A DNA stretch of 64,000 bases, from positions 372,001-436,000 of the forward strand of contig NZ_UGHV01000001.1 in NCBI RefSeq assembly GCF_900451095.1, written 5' to 3'. A model generated the notes under the pieces. It worked only from the letters and a program-made list of their open reading frames with translations, did not search any database and was not told the DNA's origin. The DNA comes from Helicobacter canis (lineage in GTDB: Bacteria > Campylobacterota > Campylobacteria > Campylobacterales > Helicobacteraceae). Positions 52,886 through 61,008 of this stretch are shown piece by piece. The position numbers were made by a program, and so were the translations under genes. Within the stretch, counting starts at the first letter, position 1; each line of letters starts with the position of its first letter.

Positions 52886-52987
52886 TTATTTACTTGTTTT
52901 TTTATCGTGTATGATAGCTCTAAGAGCCATTAAAGGAATAACAAATACTGATAGAGCTATACAGGCAAGAATAATCGTGTTTAACAT
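52886..52987 (-). CDS. 33-residue single-helix membrane peptide
   Basis: ATG 52987 overlaps the TGA of the two-helix gene upstream (ATGA). The peptide has one hydrophobic helix (IILACIALSVFVIPLMAL) and a basic tail (HDKKTSK). It is the second gene of a two-gene module that recurs at 54270-54599. Confidence 0.55.
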   Translation of the reverse strand: MLNTIILACIALSVFVIPLMALRAIIHDKKTSK

Positions 52988-53214
52988 CACAAATCCTCCA
53001 ATTCATCTATTTTCTTGTCAATGTAAATTGAAAGCCATATTACAACAAGCACCAGAAATACGATAGATAGTAAGCTTAGAAGTAGTAGCCAAGTTTCTAA
53101 TTTTGAAAAATTAGTAATGCTCCAGCCAATAATCGCTAGCAATGTAGCAACGACTATACCTAGCCAGAATCTAAGCATTGTTAATCGCTCTTTGTGCTTA
53201 TCAACCTTTGCCAT
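52987..53214 (-). CDS. 75-residue two-helix membrane protein (module copy 1)
   Basis: A charged N-terminus (MAKVDKHKERLTMLRF), a first helix (WLGIVVATLLAIIGWSI), a short turn and a second helix (LLLLSLLSIVFLVLVVIWL), then an acidic/basic tail. It is clearly related to the 78-residue protein at 54363 (shared FWLGIVVA and AIIGW). A 33-residue peptide follows with overlap. Function not recognised; the layout suggests a small two-component membrane module. Confidence 0.65.
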   Translation of the reverse strand: MAKVDKHKERLTMLRFWLGIVVATLLAIIGWSITNFSKLETWLLLLSLLSIVFLVLVVIWLSIYIDKKIDELEDL

Positions 53215-53391
53215 TCTTGGATTATATCACACTCCCCAACTGATTAAAAAAGTGAATTTTACAATATTGCTTCTTTTTGGCGTAGTCACCAGCGTAGTGC
53301 AGAGCAATTGGGCTGACAGGCGAACGCCTAAGGGGCGGAGCGATTACTAATAGCTGCCGCACTACGATATTTTTGTAATTTAAGCTTAATC

Positions 53392-53408
53392 AAAAAAAAA
53401 AAAAAAAA
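53392..53408 (+). repeat. A17 tract upstream of the outer-membrane protein gene
   Basis: Seventeen A residues 56 bp before the GTG start of the beta-barrel gene, in a very A/T-rich leader. By analogy with poly-A/T tracts at Helicobacter outer-membrane-protein promoters it may modulate transcription. Confidence 0.55.
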
Positions 53409-53463
53409 GAATTTTGTTTCTGCATTTTAGATTTTGGCTACTTTGAAACTTAAGGAGATTGAT

Positions 53464-54069
53464 GTGAAAAGTCGTTTGTTTGGTTTAACTGCAATTATTT
53501 GTTCTTTGGCGTTTGGGATTCTCCAAGCAGAAAATGCTGCAAAGTCCAATGATTCACAGGGTTATGGTAAGTTTTTTATCGGTGCTGGTGCTACATTTTT
53601 TGGTTGGAAAGCGCAAGTTGGTGCAGAAGCTTTGGCTGGGTATCAATATTATTTCCCTAAGGAATACTACATCGTTGATAAATTCAGGCAGGGCATTAGG
53701 GGATATGGAGTTGTTGCGTATGGCTTTTATGGTGATGGTGGCACAGATTTTGATGGGAATAAGTATTCTCAGGCATTGCACAGCTTCCCTATACTTGCTT
53801 TTGTGGATTATACGCTAGACTTTACACCAAAAGAAAAGTATGTGTGGGGGATATTTGGTGGGATTGGTTTGGGGGTTGTTCCTATAATACATTCTTACAC
53901 AAGCAGAAGTATTTATGGTCTCGGTAGCTCAGGAAGTGCAACTAATTTTGATTTTGGATGGGCTGTTCGAACAGGTGGAAGTCTAACAATAGATAATAAA
54001 CATCGATTTGAGTTATCCTTTGGTGCTGGGTATCAGTATGTAGGGCTACGATATATGCTCTTTCTCTAA
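53464..54069 (+). CDS. Helicobacter-type outer-membrane beta-barrel protein
   Basis: About 201 residues. A signal peptide (LFGLTAIICSLAFGILQA) is followed by a small barrel with alternating aromatic residues (GKFFIGAGATFFGWKAQVGA) and a C-terminal amphipathic strand, GAGYQYVGLRYMLFL, typical of Helicobacter outer-membrane proteins. GTG at 53464 is preferred because AAGGAG is at the right distance; an upstream TTG frame (53434) has no signal-peptide logic. The gene is more A/T-rich and almost free of TAGAATC words. Family function unknown; adhesin or porin are possible. Confidence 0.75.
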   Translation: MKSRLFGLTAIICSLAFGILQAENAAKSNDSQGYGKFFIGAGATFFGWKAQVGAEALAGYQYYFPKEYYIVDKFRQGIRGYGVVAYGFYGDGGTDFDGNKYSQALHSFPILAFVDYTLDFTPKEKYVWGIFGGIGLGVVPIIHSYTSRSIYGLGSSGSATNFDFGWAVRTGGSLTIDNKHRFELSFGAGYQYVGLRYMLFL

Positions 54070-54112
54070 ATCCAACTTCTACGCCCGAATTTAAAGCATA
54101 TAGGCAAGTATG

Positions 54113-54161
54113 TAGGGTAAAATCCATTTCACAAATCCCTAGCAAAGAGCCTATATGCAAG
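54113..54161 (+). repeat. Truncated copy of the restriction-modification gene start
   Basis: 49 bp almost identical to 54857-54906: TAGGGTAAAATCCATTTCAC, AAATCC, then GCAAAGAGCCTATATGCAAG, with one indel and one mismatch. The copied ATG (54155) opens a frame of only 14 codons. The two copies enclose about 740 bp containing the second small-membrane-protein module. Confidence 0.75.
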
Positions 54162-54269
54162 CCACCGCCCAAAGTCAAAAACTAGATTCTAGTGTGAAAG
54201 TGGATTTGTAGATCGCCACGCTTTGCTCTAGCAAAGCTTGCGATGATGGGTTAAGGTAGATTGCTTGGG

Positions 54270-54359
54270 CTATTTGTTGTTTTCTAATGTCGCAGTATAT
54301 GCACTATATGCTATGATACAGAATCCAAGAATAATAGAGCCAAATACAAGATATTCCAT
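54270..54359 (-). CDS. 29-residue single-helix membrane peptide
   Basis: ATG 54359 follows AGGAG. One hydrophobic helix (LVFGSIILGFCIIAYSA), ending TLENNK. Shares its 3' flank (GGGCTATTTGTTGTT) with the 28-residue peptide at 52570. It follows the two-helix gene at 54363 after 3 bp. Confidence 0.55.
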   Translation of the reverse strand: MEYLVFGSIILGFCIIAYSAYTATLENNK

Positions 54360-54362
54360 TTC

Positions 54363-54599
54363 TTACTCCTTTTTGCTTTCATAGATTTGCTTGATGATTT
54401 TTCTCATTTTCTTGTTGATTAACAATGCGATAAATGCAAACATAAACAAAAGAATAATAGATGAAATTATAATCCATAATTCGCTTTTGTTGTAGTTTGT
54501 AGCTAGCCAGCCAATTATAGCTAAGAATGAAGCGACAACTATCCCTAGCCAGAATTTTAATATTGCTAAATCTTCTTTTAATCCATCTAGCTGTGGCAT
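54363..54599 (-). CDS. 78-residue two-helix membrane protein (module copy 2)
   Basis: Related to the protein at 52987: charged N-terminus, first helix WLGIVVASFLAIIGWLATNY, second helix IIISSIILLFMFAFIALLI and a basic tail (KKMRKIIKQIYESKKE). It is coupled to a 29-residue peptide. The module lies between the two copies of the restriction-modification gene start, as if it had been inserted there. Confidence 0.65.
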   Translation of the reverse strand: MPQLDGLKEDLAILKFWLGIVVASFLAIIGWLATNYNKSELWIIISSIILLFMFAFIALLINKKMRKIIKQIYESKKE

Positions 54600-54899
54600 T
54601 ATTCTCCCTTTAATAGACTTAGCTAGTCTTAGCCCTTGTGCTTCTCTTGGCAGTGCTTATACTCTAGGGTATTTGTGCTTGTCAAGCGCAAATTGTAGCA
54701 AATGTTTAAAATAGGGGCAATGCTCCACATAATACTTAAGCGAGCAGCCGACACTTTGTCATTGCGAGCGGTGCTTGCACCGCGTGGCAAAGCAAGCGTA
54801 GCGCAGCTTCTTTAGTAATCCACAAGCAACAAAACAAAAAGCACAAAAGTGGATTCTAGGGTAAAATCCATTTCACAAATCCTTAAGCAAAGAGCCTAT
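54600..54899. repeat. Intergenic region with a nested repeat
   Basis: No gene seen. At 54758-54835 a GTCATTGCGAGC...GTGGC/AATCCAC palindrome is split by a 28-bp element (54789-54816), inserted at the same point as in other nested copies. The repeat word AAAGTGGATTCTAG abuts the copied restriction-modification leader at 54857. Confidence 0.7.
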
Positions 54900-57800
54900 A
54901 TGCAAGAAAACCTAAGCACTCCAAATATTTTACAAGCCACTCAATCCTACAAGCAAGCCCTACTAGACACCGCCCAGCTAGGCAAATCAAACGAACATAG
55001 CTACCGCACGCAGCTACAAAATCTGCTCAATGCCCTAAAACCCCTGCCTATCCGTATAATCCACGAGCCACAAGCAGAAGTAGGACAAGGTAGTATCCGC
55101 CCAGATTTTAAAGTCTATAAGCAGATAGATTCTGCAACCGCTCTAAGCTACAACGCTCTTGTAGGTTTTATAGAATGCAAGGAATGGGGTAAAAAGCTAG
55201 AACTTGACATAAAGGGCAAGCAGATTGAAAAATACCTTGCTGTATGTCCTAATATCCTATTAACCGATTATAATCGCTTCATACTCATTAGTTTTGGTAA
55301 TGTGATTGATGATGTAACGCTTTTTCCTTACGGAATAGATGCTAATCTTTTAGCCCACGAGCAAGAATCGCATTTGCTAGAGAGCTTAAATAGCTTTCAA
55401 CATCTTTTATATGATTTTTTTAATGCAAGTTACGCCACGATAAAAAGCAAACAAGAGCTAGTGAATGTCCTATCCACGCAGAGCTTTTACCTTGGGCTAA
55501 AAGCTAGAGAATCTTATCACTCCACACCACGCACAAGCTTTCACAAGTTTTTTGAAAAGACTTATGAGACCTTTGGGGCTATCACGCGATATGGCTTAAG
55601 CATTGAAGAGTTTTGCGATTTATTAGGACAAAGTGTCGTATATGGGCTACTTGTAGCGTATTTAGAGAGTGAGTTAGATAGTGCTAGTCCTTTGGAGTAT
55701 GTTGGCGTTGAGAGTATAGCCACGCTTCTGCCTAAAGAGTTTCATCTTTTAAGCGAGTTTATCTACTTTTCAATCCCTAGCTTCCATATCCCAGAGCCTG
55801 TATCCTACGCGCTTGAAAATATCAAAAAAACCATTGCCCTTATAGATAAACCCGCCCTTGCCACAATGCTCAACACACAAATAGAATCCATATCCATCTA
55901 TCTCTATGAAGACTTTTTAAAAGCCTATGATGATTTGCGTGGCAGTGAGAAGCGTAAGGAAGGGGGCGTTTTCTACACGCCAGAGCCCATTATCAACTGC
56001 ATTTGCTCTAGTGTGCATTCTCTGCTCAAAAGCCACTTCAACAAGCCAAAGGGCTTTTTGGATAGCAATGTCAAAGTGCTAGATTTTGCCACAGGCACGG
56101 GAAGCTTTTTGGCTAAAGTTTTTGAGCTTATTTTAGATGAAGAAAAATCACGCGTATGGCAGCAAGAAGCCATTAGAGAGAAGTTTTTAAAAGATATTTA
56201 TGGCTTTGAGCTAAGCTTTGTGCCTTATATCGTAGCACATATTAAGCTTTCTTCCATTCTTAAATCAAGGGGCTTTAGCAGCTTTGATAGTGAGAATAAG
56301 CTCCAAATATTCCTTACAAACACGCTAGATTTAAGCATTCAAGCTGATTATAAAATGACTATGCCTTTATTGCTTTTAGAAGAGCAAGACAAGCTTGCAC
56401 GCAGGATTAAGCACACAGATGAAGTGCTAGTGATTATGGGCAACCCACCTTATTATCAAAATTCTAAAAACAATCTCCCTGAGATTATCAATCTCCTAGC
56501 CACTTATAAGCCAAGCAACGAGCAGAATATCCAACCACTTAATAATGACTACATTAAATTTATGCGATTTGCTCAATGGAAGCTCCTAGAGCGGTATAAC
56601 CCAGCAGAATCCGCTCCTTTAGTGCTAGATTCTAGGCAGGGGATTATGGGCTTTATCACGCCAAATTCTTATATTTGGGGACGCACTCATCGCAAAATGC
56701 GAGAGTCTCTCTACAACGCCTTTGATAGAATCTATATCATCAATCTCCACGGCGATAGTGAGAAAGATAGGAAAGAAGATGAGAATGTGTTTGATATAAG
56801 AGTAGGAGTCTGCATATCACTATTCATCAAATACCCTGAAGGGCATTCAGTATTGAGCGATAAATCGCGGATTGCTTCAGCGGAATCTGCGGCACTTACG
56901 CCCAGTAAGCTTCTTGCTTCCGCTTCGCAAAGCCACGATTTCTCATCTCAATCCTTAGAATGCCAAGATTCTAGCGATATGGATTCTACAAACACAGATT
57001 CTCAAAAAGTGGATTCTAAGATTTTCTACTTCTCCACAAGTGATAATGCAATTTACAAAAGAGCGGATAAATATACCCTGCTCAATGACATAGCCCAAAA
57101 GGGCTTAGATTCTATCTCTTGGCAGAATCTAGAGTGTGAAGCACCTTACTTTTGGTTTATCAAACGCGATTTAGACTCACACGAGTATGAAGACTTTTTC
57201 GCATTAGCTGAAGATAAGGCATTGGGAGATTCTAAGGCGATATTTATAGAATACAATAGTGGTATAAAAACTTCAAACGATGATTTAGCCACACGATACA
57301 CAAAAGATGGTGTTGAAATATTGCTTAAAGATATTACAGAGCTAGAGATAGAATCCATTGCCACAAAATATAAAATACAAAACCCCTATAAAACCGATTG
57401 GGATTTAAGAAAAATTAAACAAAAAATTATGGCAGACAATGATAAAGAATCTAAAATCCACCAAATCGCCTATCGCCCCTTTGATACACGCTATACATAC
57501 TACACAGGCAAACAAGGCTTTATTGGGCGTCCAAGATTCTCTATAATGAAGCATTTTCTACTTGGAGAGAATCTTGGGCTATGTTTTCCAAAAACATCTT
57601 ATAACGAAAACTTTGATTATGGGCTTGTTTTAAACACTATTGGTGATGTCGCACTAGGCGGTAAAAACTCAGGCTCTGAAACCTACATCGCTCCGCTTTA
57701 TCGCTATGAGCAAACAACAGGCGATGATGATAAACAAACGCATACGCTAGAAAAGCTCCCAAACTTTACAGAATCTTTTAAAGCCTACTGCCAAACTCAT

Positions 57801-58316
57801 AAGATTCTAAAATCCAAAAGCCCGGAGCAGATTTTACACTTCATCTATGCTAATTTGTTCCACCCACGCTACCGAGCGAAATACGCGCAATACTTACGCA
57901 TAGGCTTCCCGCGTATCAACTTTGAAGTAAGCAAAGAGAGCTTTGAAGCCTTAGAGTCTATCGGCAGGGAGTTAGCAGAGCTGCATTTGCTGCGTAAGAT
58001 TCCACAAGATTCTAGCATTGAGCTTGACTTTAGAAATGAGCCTAAGAATAATCCTAGCTACACTATACAAAAGCTAAACGCCAAAAACCGCTTTGTAGAT
58101 TCTATGCTGATACTCAATGATGATTTATGTATCAAAGGTGTAGATACAGCAGTCTATGACTACACTATAGGGGGTTATAAGGTGATAGAAAAGTGGCTAA
58201 GCTACCGCAATGACTACACTTGTAGTAAGCTTGAGCTAGAGCATTTAGAATCCATCTGCAAGATTCTCAAACGCACTATCGCCCTGCAAAAAGAGCTAGA
58301 GCAAATTGCGTTGTAA
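54900..58316 (+). CDS. Type IIG/ISP-like restriction-modification enzyme with repeat insert
   Basis: 1138 residues from ATG 54900. A PD-(D/E)xK nuclease-like start (RPDFKVY near 66; GFIECKEWGKKLE near 88), a helical linker, an N6-adenine methyltransferase with motif I LDFATGTGSFLAK (about 393) and motif IV IMGNPPYY (about 513), and a C-terminal recognition region (RPFDTRYTYYTGKQGFIGRP) typical of fused type II/ISP enzymes. About residues 648-705 (56845-57015) are repeat translation. A frame open from GTG 54849 is repeat word plus leader. There is no separate methylase or specificity subunit. Target sequence unknown. Confidence 0.88.
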   Translation: MQENLSTPNILQATQSYKQALLDTAQLGKSNEHSYRTQLQNLLNALKPLPIRIIHEPQAEVGQGSIRPDFKVYKQIDSATALSYNALVGFIECKEWGKKLELDIKGKQIEKYLAVCPNILLTDYNRFILISFGNVIDDVTLFPYGIDANLLAHEQESHLLESLNSFQHLLYDFFNASYATIKSKQELVNVLSTQSFYLGLKARESYHSTPRTSFHKFFEKTYETFGAITRYGLSIEEFCDLLGQSVVYGLLVAYLESELDSASPLEYVGVESIATLLPKEFHLLSEFIYFSIPSFHIPEPVSYALENIKKTIALIDKPALATMLNTQIESISIYLYEDFLKAYDDLRGSEKRKEGGVFYTPEPIINCICSSVHSLLKSHFNKPKGFLDSNVKVLDFATGTGSFLAKVFELILDEEKSRVWQQEAIREKFLKDIYGFELSFVPYIVAHIKLSSILKSRGFSSFDSENKLQIFLTNTLDLSIQADYKMTMPLLLLEEQDKLARRIKHTDEVLVIMGNPPYYQNSKNNLPEIINLLATYKPSNEQNIQPLNNDYIKFMRFAQWKLLERYNPAESAPLVLDSRQGIMGFITPNSYIWGRTHRKMRESLYNAFDRIYIINLHGDSEKDRKEDENVFDIRVGVCISLFIKYPEGHSVLSDKSRIASAESAALTPSKLLASASQSHDFSSQSLECQDSSDMDSTNTDSQKVDSKIFYFSTSDNAIYKRADKYTLLNDIAQKGLDSISWQNLECEAPYFWFIKRDLDSHEYEDFFALAEDKALGDSKAIFIEYNSGIKTSNDDLATRYTKDGVEILLKDITELEIESIATKYKIQNPYKTDWDLRKIKQKIMADNDKESKIHQIAYRPFDTRYTYYTGKQGFIGRPRFSIMKHFLLGENLGLCFPKTSYNENFDYGLVLNTIGDVALGGKNSGSETYIAPLYRYEQTTGDDDKQTHTLEKLPNFTESFKAYCQTHKILKSKSPEQILHFIYANLFHPRYRAKYAQYLRIGFPRINFEVSKESFEALESIGRELAELHLLRKIPQDSSIELDFRNEPKNNPSYTIQKLNAKNRFVDSMLILNDDLCIKGVDTAVYDYTIGGYKVIEKWLSYRNDYTCSKLELEHLESICKILKRTIALQKELEQIAL
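56845..57015. repeat. Repeat insertion in the restriction-modification gene
   Basis: About 170 bp in frame: outer arms AGCGATAAATCGCGGATTGC and GCCACGATTTCTCATC, a core CGGCACTTACGCCCAGTAAG, and repeat words (QKVDSK). The flanking protein reads VCISLFIKYPEG before and KIFYFSTSDN after. Confidence 0.7.
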
Positions 58317-58343
58317 GCAAAGCCCCTACCGATACACCCCCAG

Positions 58344-58718
58344 CTACCGATACACCCCAAGGTAGCGCGCTAGGAAGTTAAACACAAACGCCACGCCTGT
58401 GGCGATGATCTTGCCCACCATAGCAGAAGTGCCCAGCCACTCCACGCAGGCATAGAGCACTCCCATATCAATCACAAGCCCCCCAAGGCTCACCAAATAC
58501 ACCAGCGCGCCCTCTTTGAGCAAGGAATGCCTACGCGATGTGAAGATGAAAATCCTAGCGAAGATGAAGTTCCACAAAGTCGCTATGACAAAGCTTAGCA
58601 CCCCAGAGAGCAGGTATTGCAGCCCAGCTTGCAAGCCTAGATAGAAAACCGCCCAGTTAATAAGCGCGGCACTCCCGCCCACGATGACATACTTCACAAA
58701 GCTAGCAATATGCCCCAT
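58344..58718 (-). CDS. GtrA family membrane protein
   Basis: 124 residues with four hydrophobic segments; FVKYVIVGGSAALINWAVFY at the start and FVFNFLARYLGVYR at the end are the GtrA pattern. GtrA proteins help move undecaprenyl-phosphate-linked sugars across the inner membrane during surface-polysaccharide modification. AGGAG precedes ATG. Near the stop a 12-bp CCGATACACCCC is duplicated (58329 and 58347), a minor slip at the 3' end. Confidence 0.9.
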   Translation of the reverse strand: MGHIASFVKYVIVGGSAALINWAVFYLGLQAGLQYLLSGVLSFVIATLWNFIFARIFIFTSRRHSLLKEGALVYLVSLGGLVIDMGVLYACVEWLGTSAMVGKIIATGVAFVFNFLARYLGVYR

Positions 58719-58857
58719 AGCACTGCACTCCTAGAATCTAAAGCCGCGATTATACCCAATAGAAGCTAGTAGAATCTAGCCAAATGCAAATGGATTGCCG
58801 CGCCTTGCCAAGCAAGTCTCGCAATGACAAATAGCAGCATTAGTGAAAGCCTAGATT

Positions 58858-60951
58858 CTACTCGATGGGTTTAAACTCCACCTTGATCTCACGCCCTATA
58901 ATCCCAAACTGCCTAAGCGTGTGCGCAAACCAAGGGAAAAACCACCCCTCCCACTGCCAGTGTGGAAACTCCTTTGGCACAAAGATTCGCACAGATTCTA
59001 GCCCGCTAGATTCTGCCTCTATCACCTGCGCTACCCACGCTTTCGCATAGCTTCTATGCTGCAAGTAGGCATCTCTAGGTCGCTCATCATAGCCCTGAAA
59101 TGGGTGTAAAAAGCCAAAGCCCACGACAAACACCGCAGGCGCGATGAGCCTAGGCATAAAGCGCAGCAGAAGAGAGAGCCACACGCAAGCAGTGAGCGCG
59201 ACACTTAGCAGCAGCCCACTCATCAAATAATGCTTCGCCCCACAAGATGAGACGATCCCTGTATAGCCAAGTGTCAAAATCGCAAGCCAAAGAATCTGCG
59301 CCACAATAACGCCGCGAAGCTCTCTGTGCCTAAAGGCTAAGGCTAGCACGCACAATGCCAGCACGATAAAAAGCACCCAAAATCCCGCGCGGAAGCTTTT
59401 GAGATGCTTTATCGCATAGGAAATCCCAAAGCCAAAGTCATAGCCGCTGCAGTAGCTCCCGCGTCCGCCATTTAGCCCATACCACACCGCTATGAGAAAT
59501 AGCCCCACGCAAAGAGCTAGGCAGAGCGCGTAGAAGTCAAGGGATTTGATAAGTGCTAGTGGGCTTAGGGATTTGTGCTGCTTGATTCTAGCAAGGGTGG
59601 CAAATAGTAGCGAGATCCCGCAATAGCTTGATAGGATAAGCGCGGAGCTTGTCATAGAAAACTGGCTAAGATAGAGTGCTAGTGCTCCTATACCTATAAG
59701 TGCGTGTGTGGTGGGATCAAGGCTCTTGCAAGCGTGCGCATACTGCTTGCTAGGGCACAGAATCTGTGCAAATTGATAGCGCATAAGTAGGGTAAGAAGT
59801 GCGAGATTTAGGAGATTTGGGATAATGTAAAAGGCTGTGAGAGTAAGCGTGTAGCCTAGCCCTTCTGCCTGCAAATCCGCTGGCAAAAATAGCGGCATAT
59901 AAGAAGCCTTACTCGCGCAAAAGCCGATGATGACAAAGCTGCTTGTGCTAAAAAGAGCTAGAATCTGGTGGCGCGTGATAAGCAAGCTCAAGCGATAGAG
60001 AAGATAGCACAAAGCAAGCGTAGAGACACTTAGCACAAACGCACAGGTATAGACCATCGCATCGATGAAGTCTAGCCCACTAAGCGGCATAAACACATAC
60101 GCACACAGCACACCAAGCCCAGCGTGTGCCAGAAGCGGCAGAATCCTATCTGGGATCCAGCCATTATCGCCGGGCTTCATCGTGCCATAGATACTAAGGT
60201 ATTGCCAATCATCACCCCAAAAGGGCAGCGTAGGATAGCCATAGCCAAAAAAGAGCAAGAATATGCCAAAAAGCAGGGCAAAAAAGATGAGAGTATAGAG
60301 CTTGCTAGATCCTGCTTGCTTGTCGCTGCAAGCAGGCGTGGTAGAATCGCTGTCATTGCGAGCCTTGCTTGGCAAGTCGTGGCAATCCTCGTTTTTACTC
60401 GTGGCGTTTTTGCTGTCATTGCGAGCACATTGAAAATCCGCGCGGCAATCTATTTGCGTTTTTTCAAAAGTGGATTCTAGGGCTCCTCTATTTTGGGTAT
60501 TTTTCTTAGAATCCACTTTTTGATTTATGGATTGCCACGCCGACAAGTCGGCTCGCAATGACAGACAAGGCGCATTGTGTGAAAATGTGGATTCTAGGGA
60601 AAGCTGCTCGCGGTGGGATTTTGGCTTTTCATTACTGCTTTGGGATTCTAGAACGGCGTTTTGCGTATTTTTTGGATAACCTTGCTCGCGGTGGGATTTT
60701 TGAGCTTGCGCCTGTTTTTTATTAACGCTTTTGGATTCTAAGATTTTGGAGCTAGAATCGTGGCTTTGTGAGTTTTGTGGTGCAAAGTCGCTCGCGGTTG
60801 GGTTTGGGTGATAAAAATGGGGCTTTGCAAGCGCGTGCAAGGGCGCATACTTGGCGTATGTAACTGCAGCACGCGCGCCGCAATCGCCATTTTTAGCCCC
60901 AAAGCCTACGCGCCTAAGTTCCCCCCCGTTTGGTTTTGGCATCTCTCTCAT
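58858..60951 (-). CDS. GT-C-like polytopic membrane protein with a repeat-derived N-terminus
   Basis: 697 residues from ATG 60951, preceded by AAAGGAGAG. From about residue 217 it has some eleven hydrophobic segments and the acidic motif YPTLPFWGDDWQYLS with a following GWIPDRILPLLAH, similar to the protein at 17251. Residues about 8-215 are repeat translation, beginning NGGELRRVGFGAKNGD just after a G7 tract (60921-60927 on this strand). The family resembles bacterial GT-C or DUF6056 proteins; a lipid-linked sugar transferase role is inferred. Confidence 0.75.
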   Translation of the reverse strand: MREMPKPNGGELRRVGFGAKNGDCGARAAVTYAKYAPLHALAKPHFYHPNPTASDFAPQNSQSHDSSSKILESKSVNKKQAQAQKSHREQGYPKNTQNAVLESQSSNEKPKSHREQLSLESTFSHNAPCLSLRADLSAWQSINQKVDSKKNTQNRGALESTFEKTQIDCRADFQCARNDSKNATSKNEDCHDLPSKARNDSDSTTPACSDKQAGSSKLYTLIFFALLFGIFLLFFGYGYPTLPFWGDDWQYLSIYGTMKPGDNGWIPDRILPLLAHAGLGVLCAYVFMPLSGLDFIDAMVYTCAFVLSVSTLALCYLLYRLSLLITRHQILALFSTSSFVIIGFCASKASYMPLFLPADLQAEGLGYTLTLTAFYIIPNLLNLALLTLLMRYQFAQILCPSKQYAHACKSLDPTTHALIGIGALALYLSQFSMTSSALILSSYCGISLLFATLARIKQHKSLSPLALIKSLDFYALCLALCVGLFLIAVWYGLNGGRGSYCSGYDFGFGISYAIKHLKSFRAGFWVLFIVLALCVLALAFRHRELRGVIVAQILWLAILTLGYTGIVSSCGAKHYLMSGLLLSVALTACVWLSLLLRFMPRLIAPAVFVVGFGFLHPFQGYDERPRDAYLQHRSYAKAWVAQVIEAESSGLESVRIFVPKEFPHWQWEGWFFPWFAHTLRQFGIIGREIKVEFKPIE
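60300..60930. repeat. Repeat insertion at the 5' end of the GT-C-like gene
   Basis: About 630 bp in frame. It includes three GTCATTGCGAGC palindromes (60352-60390, 60413-60452, 60528-60563), CTAGAATCC words and a hairpin with stem GCGCGTGC (60831-60838) paired to GCACGCGC (60869-60876). It begins at a C7 run (G7 on the coding strand). Confidence 0.8.
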
Positions 60952-61008
60952 ACTCTCTCCTTTCAACATCAACAGCAAGCCACGATTATACCCAATCAAA
61001 GCTAGATT

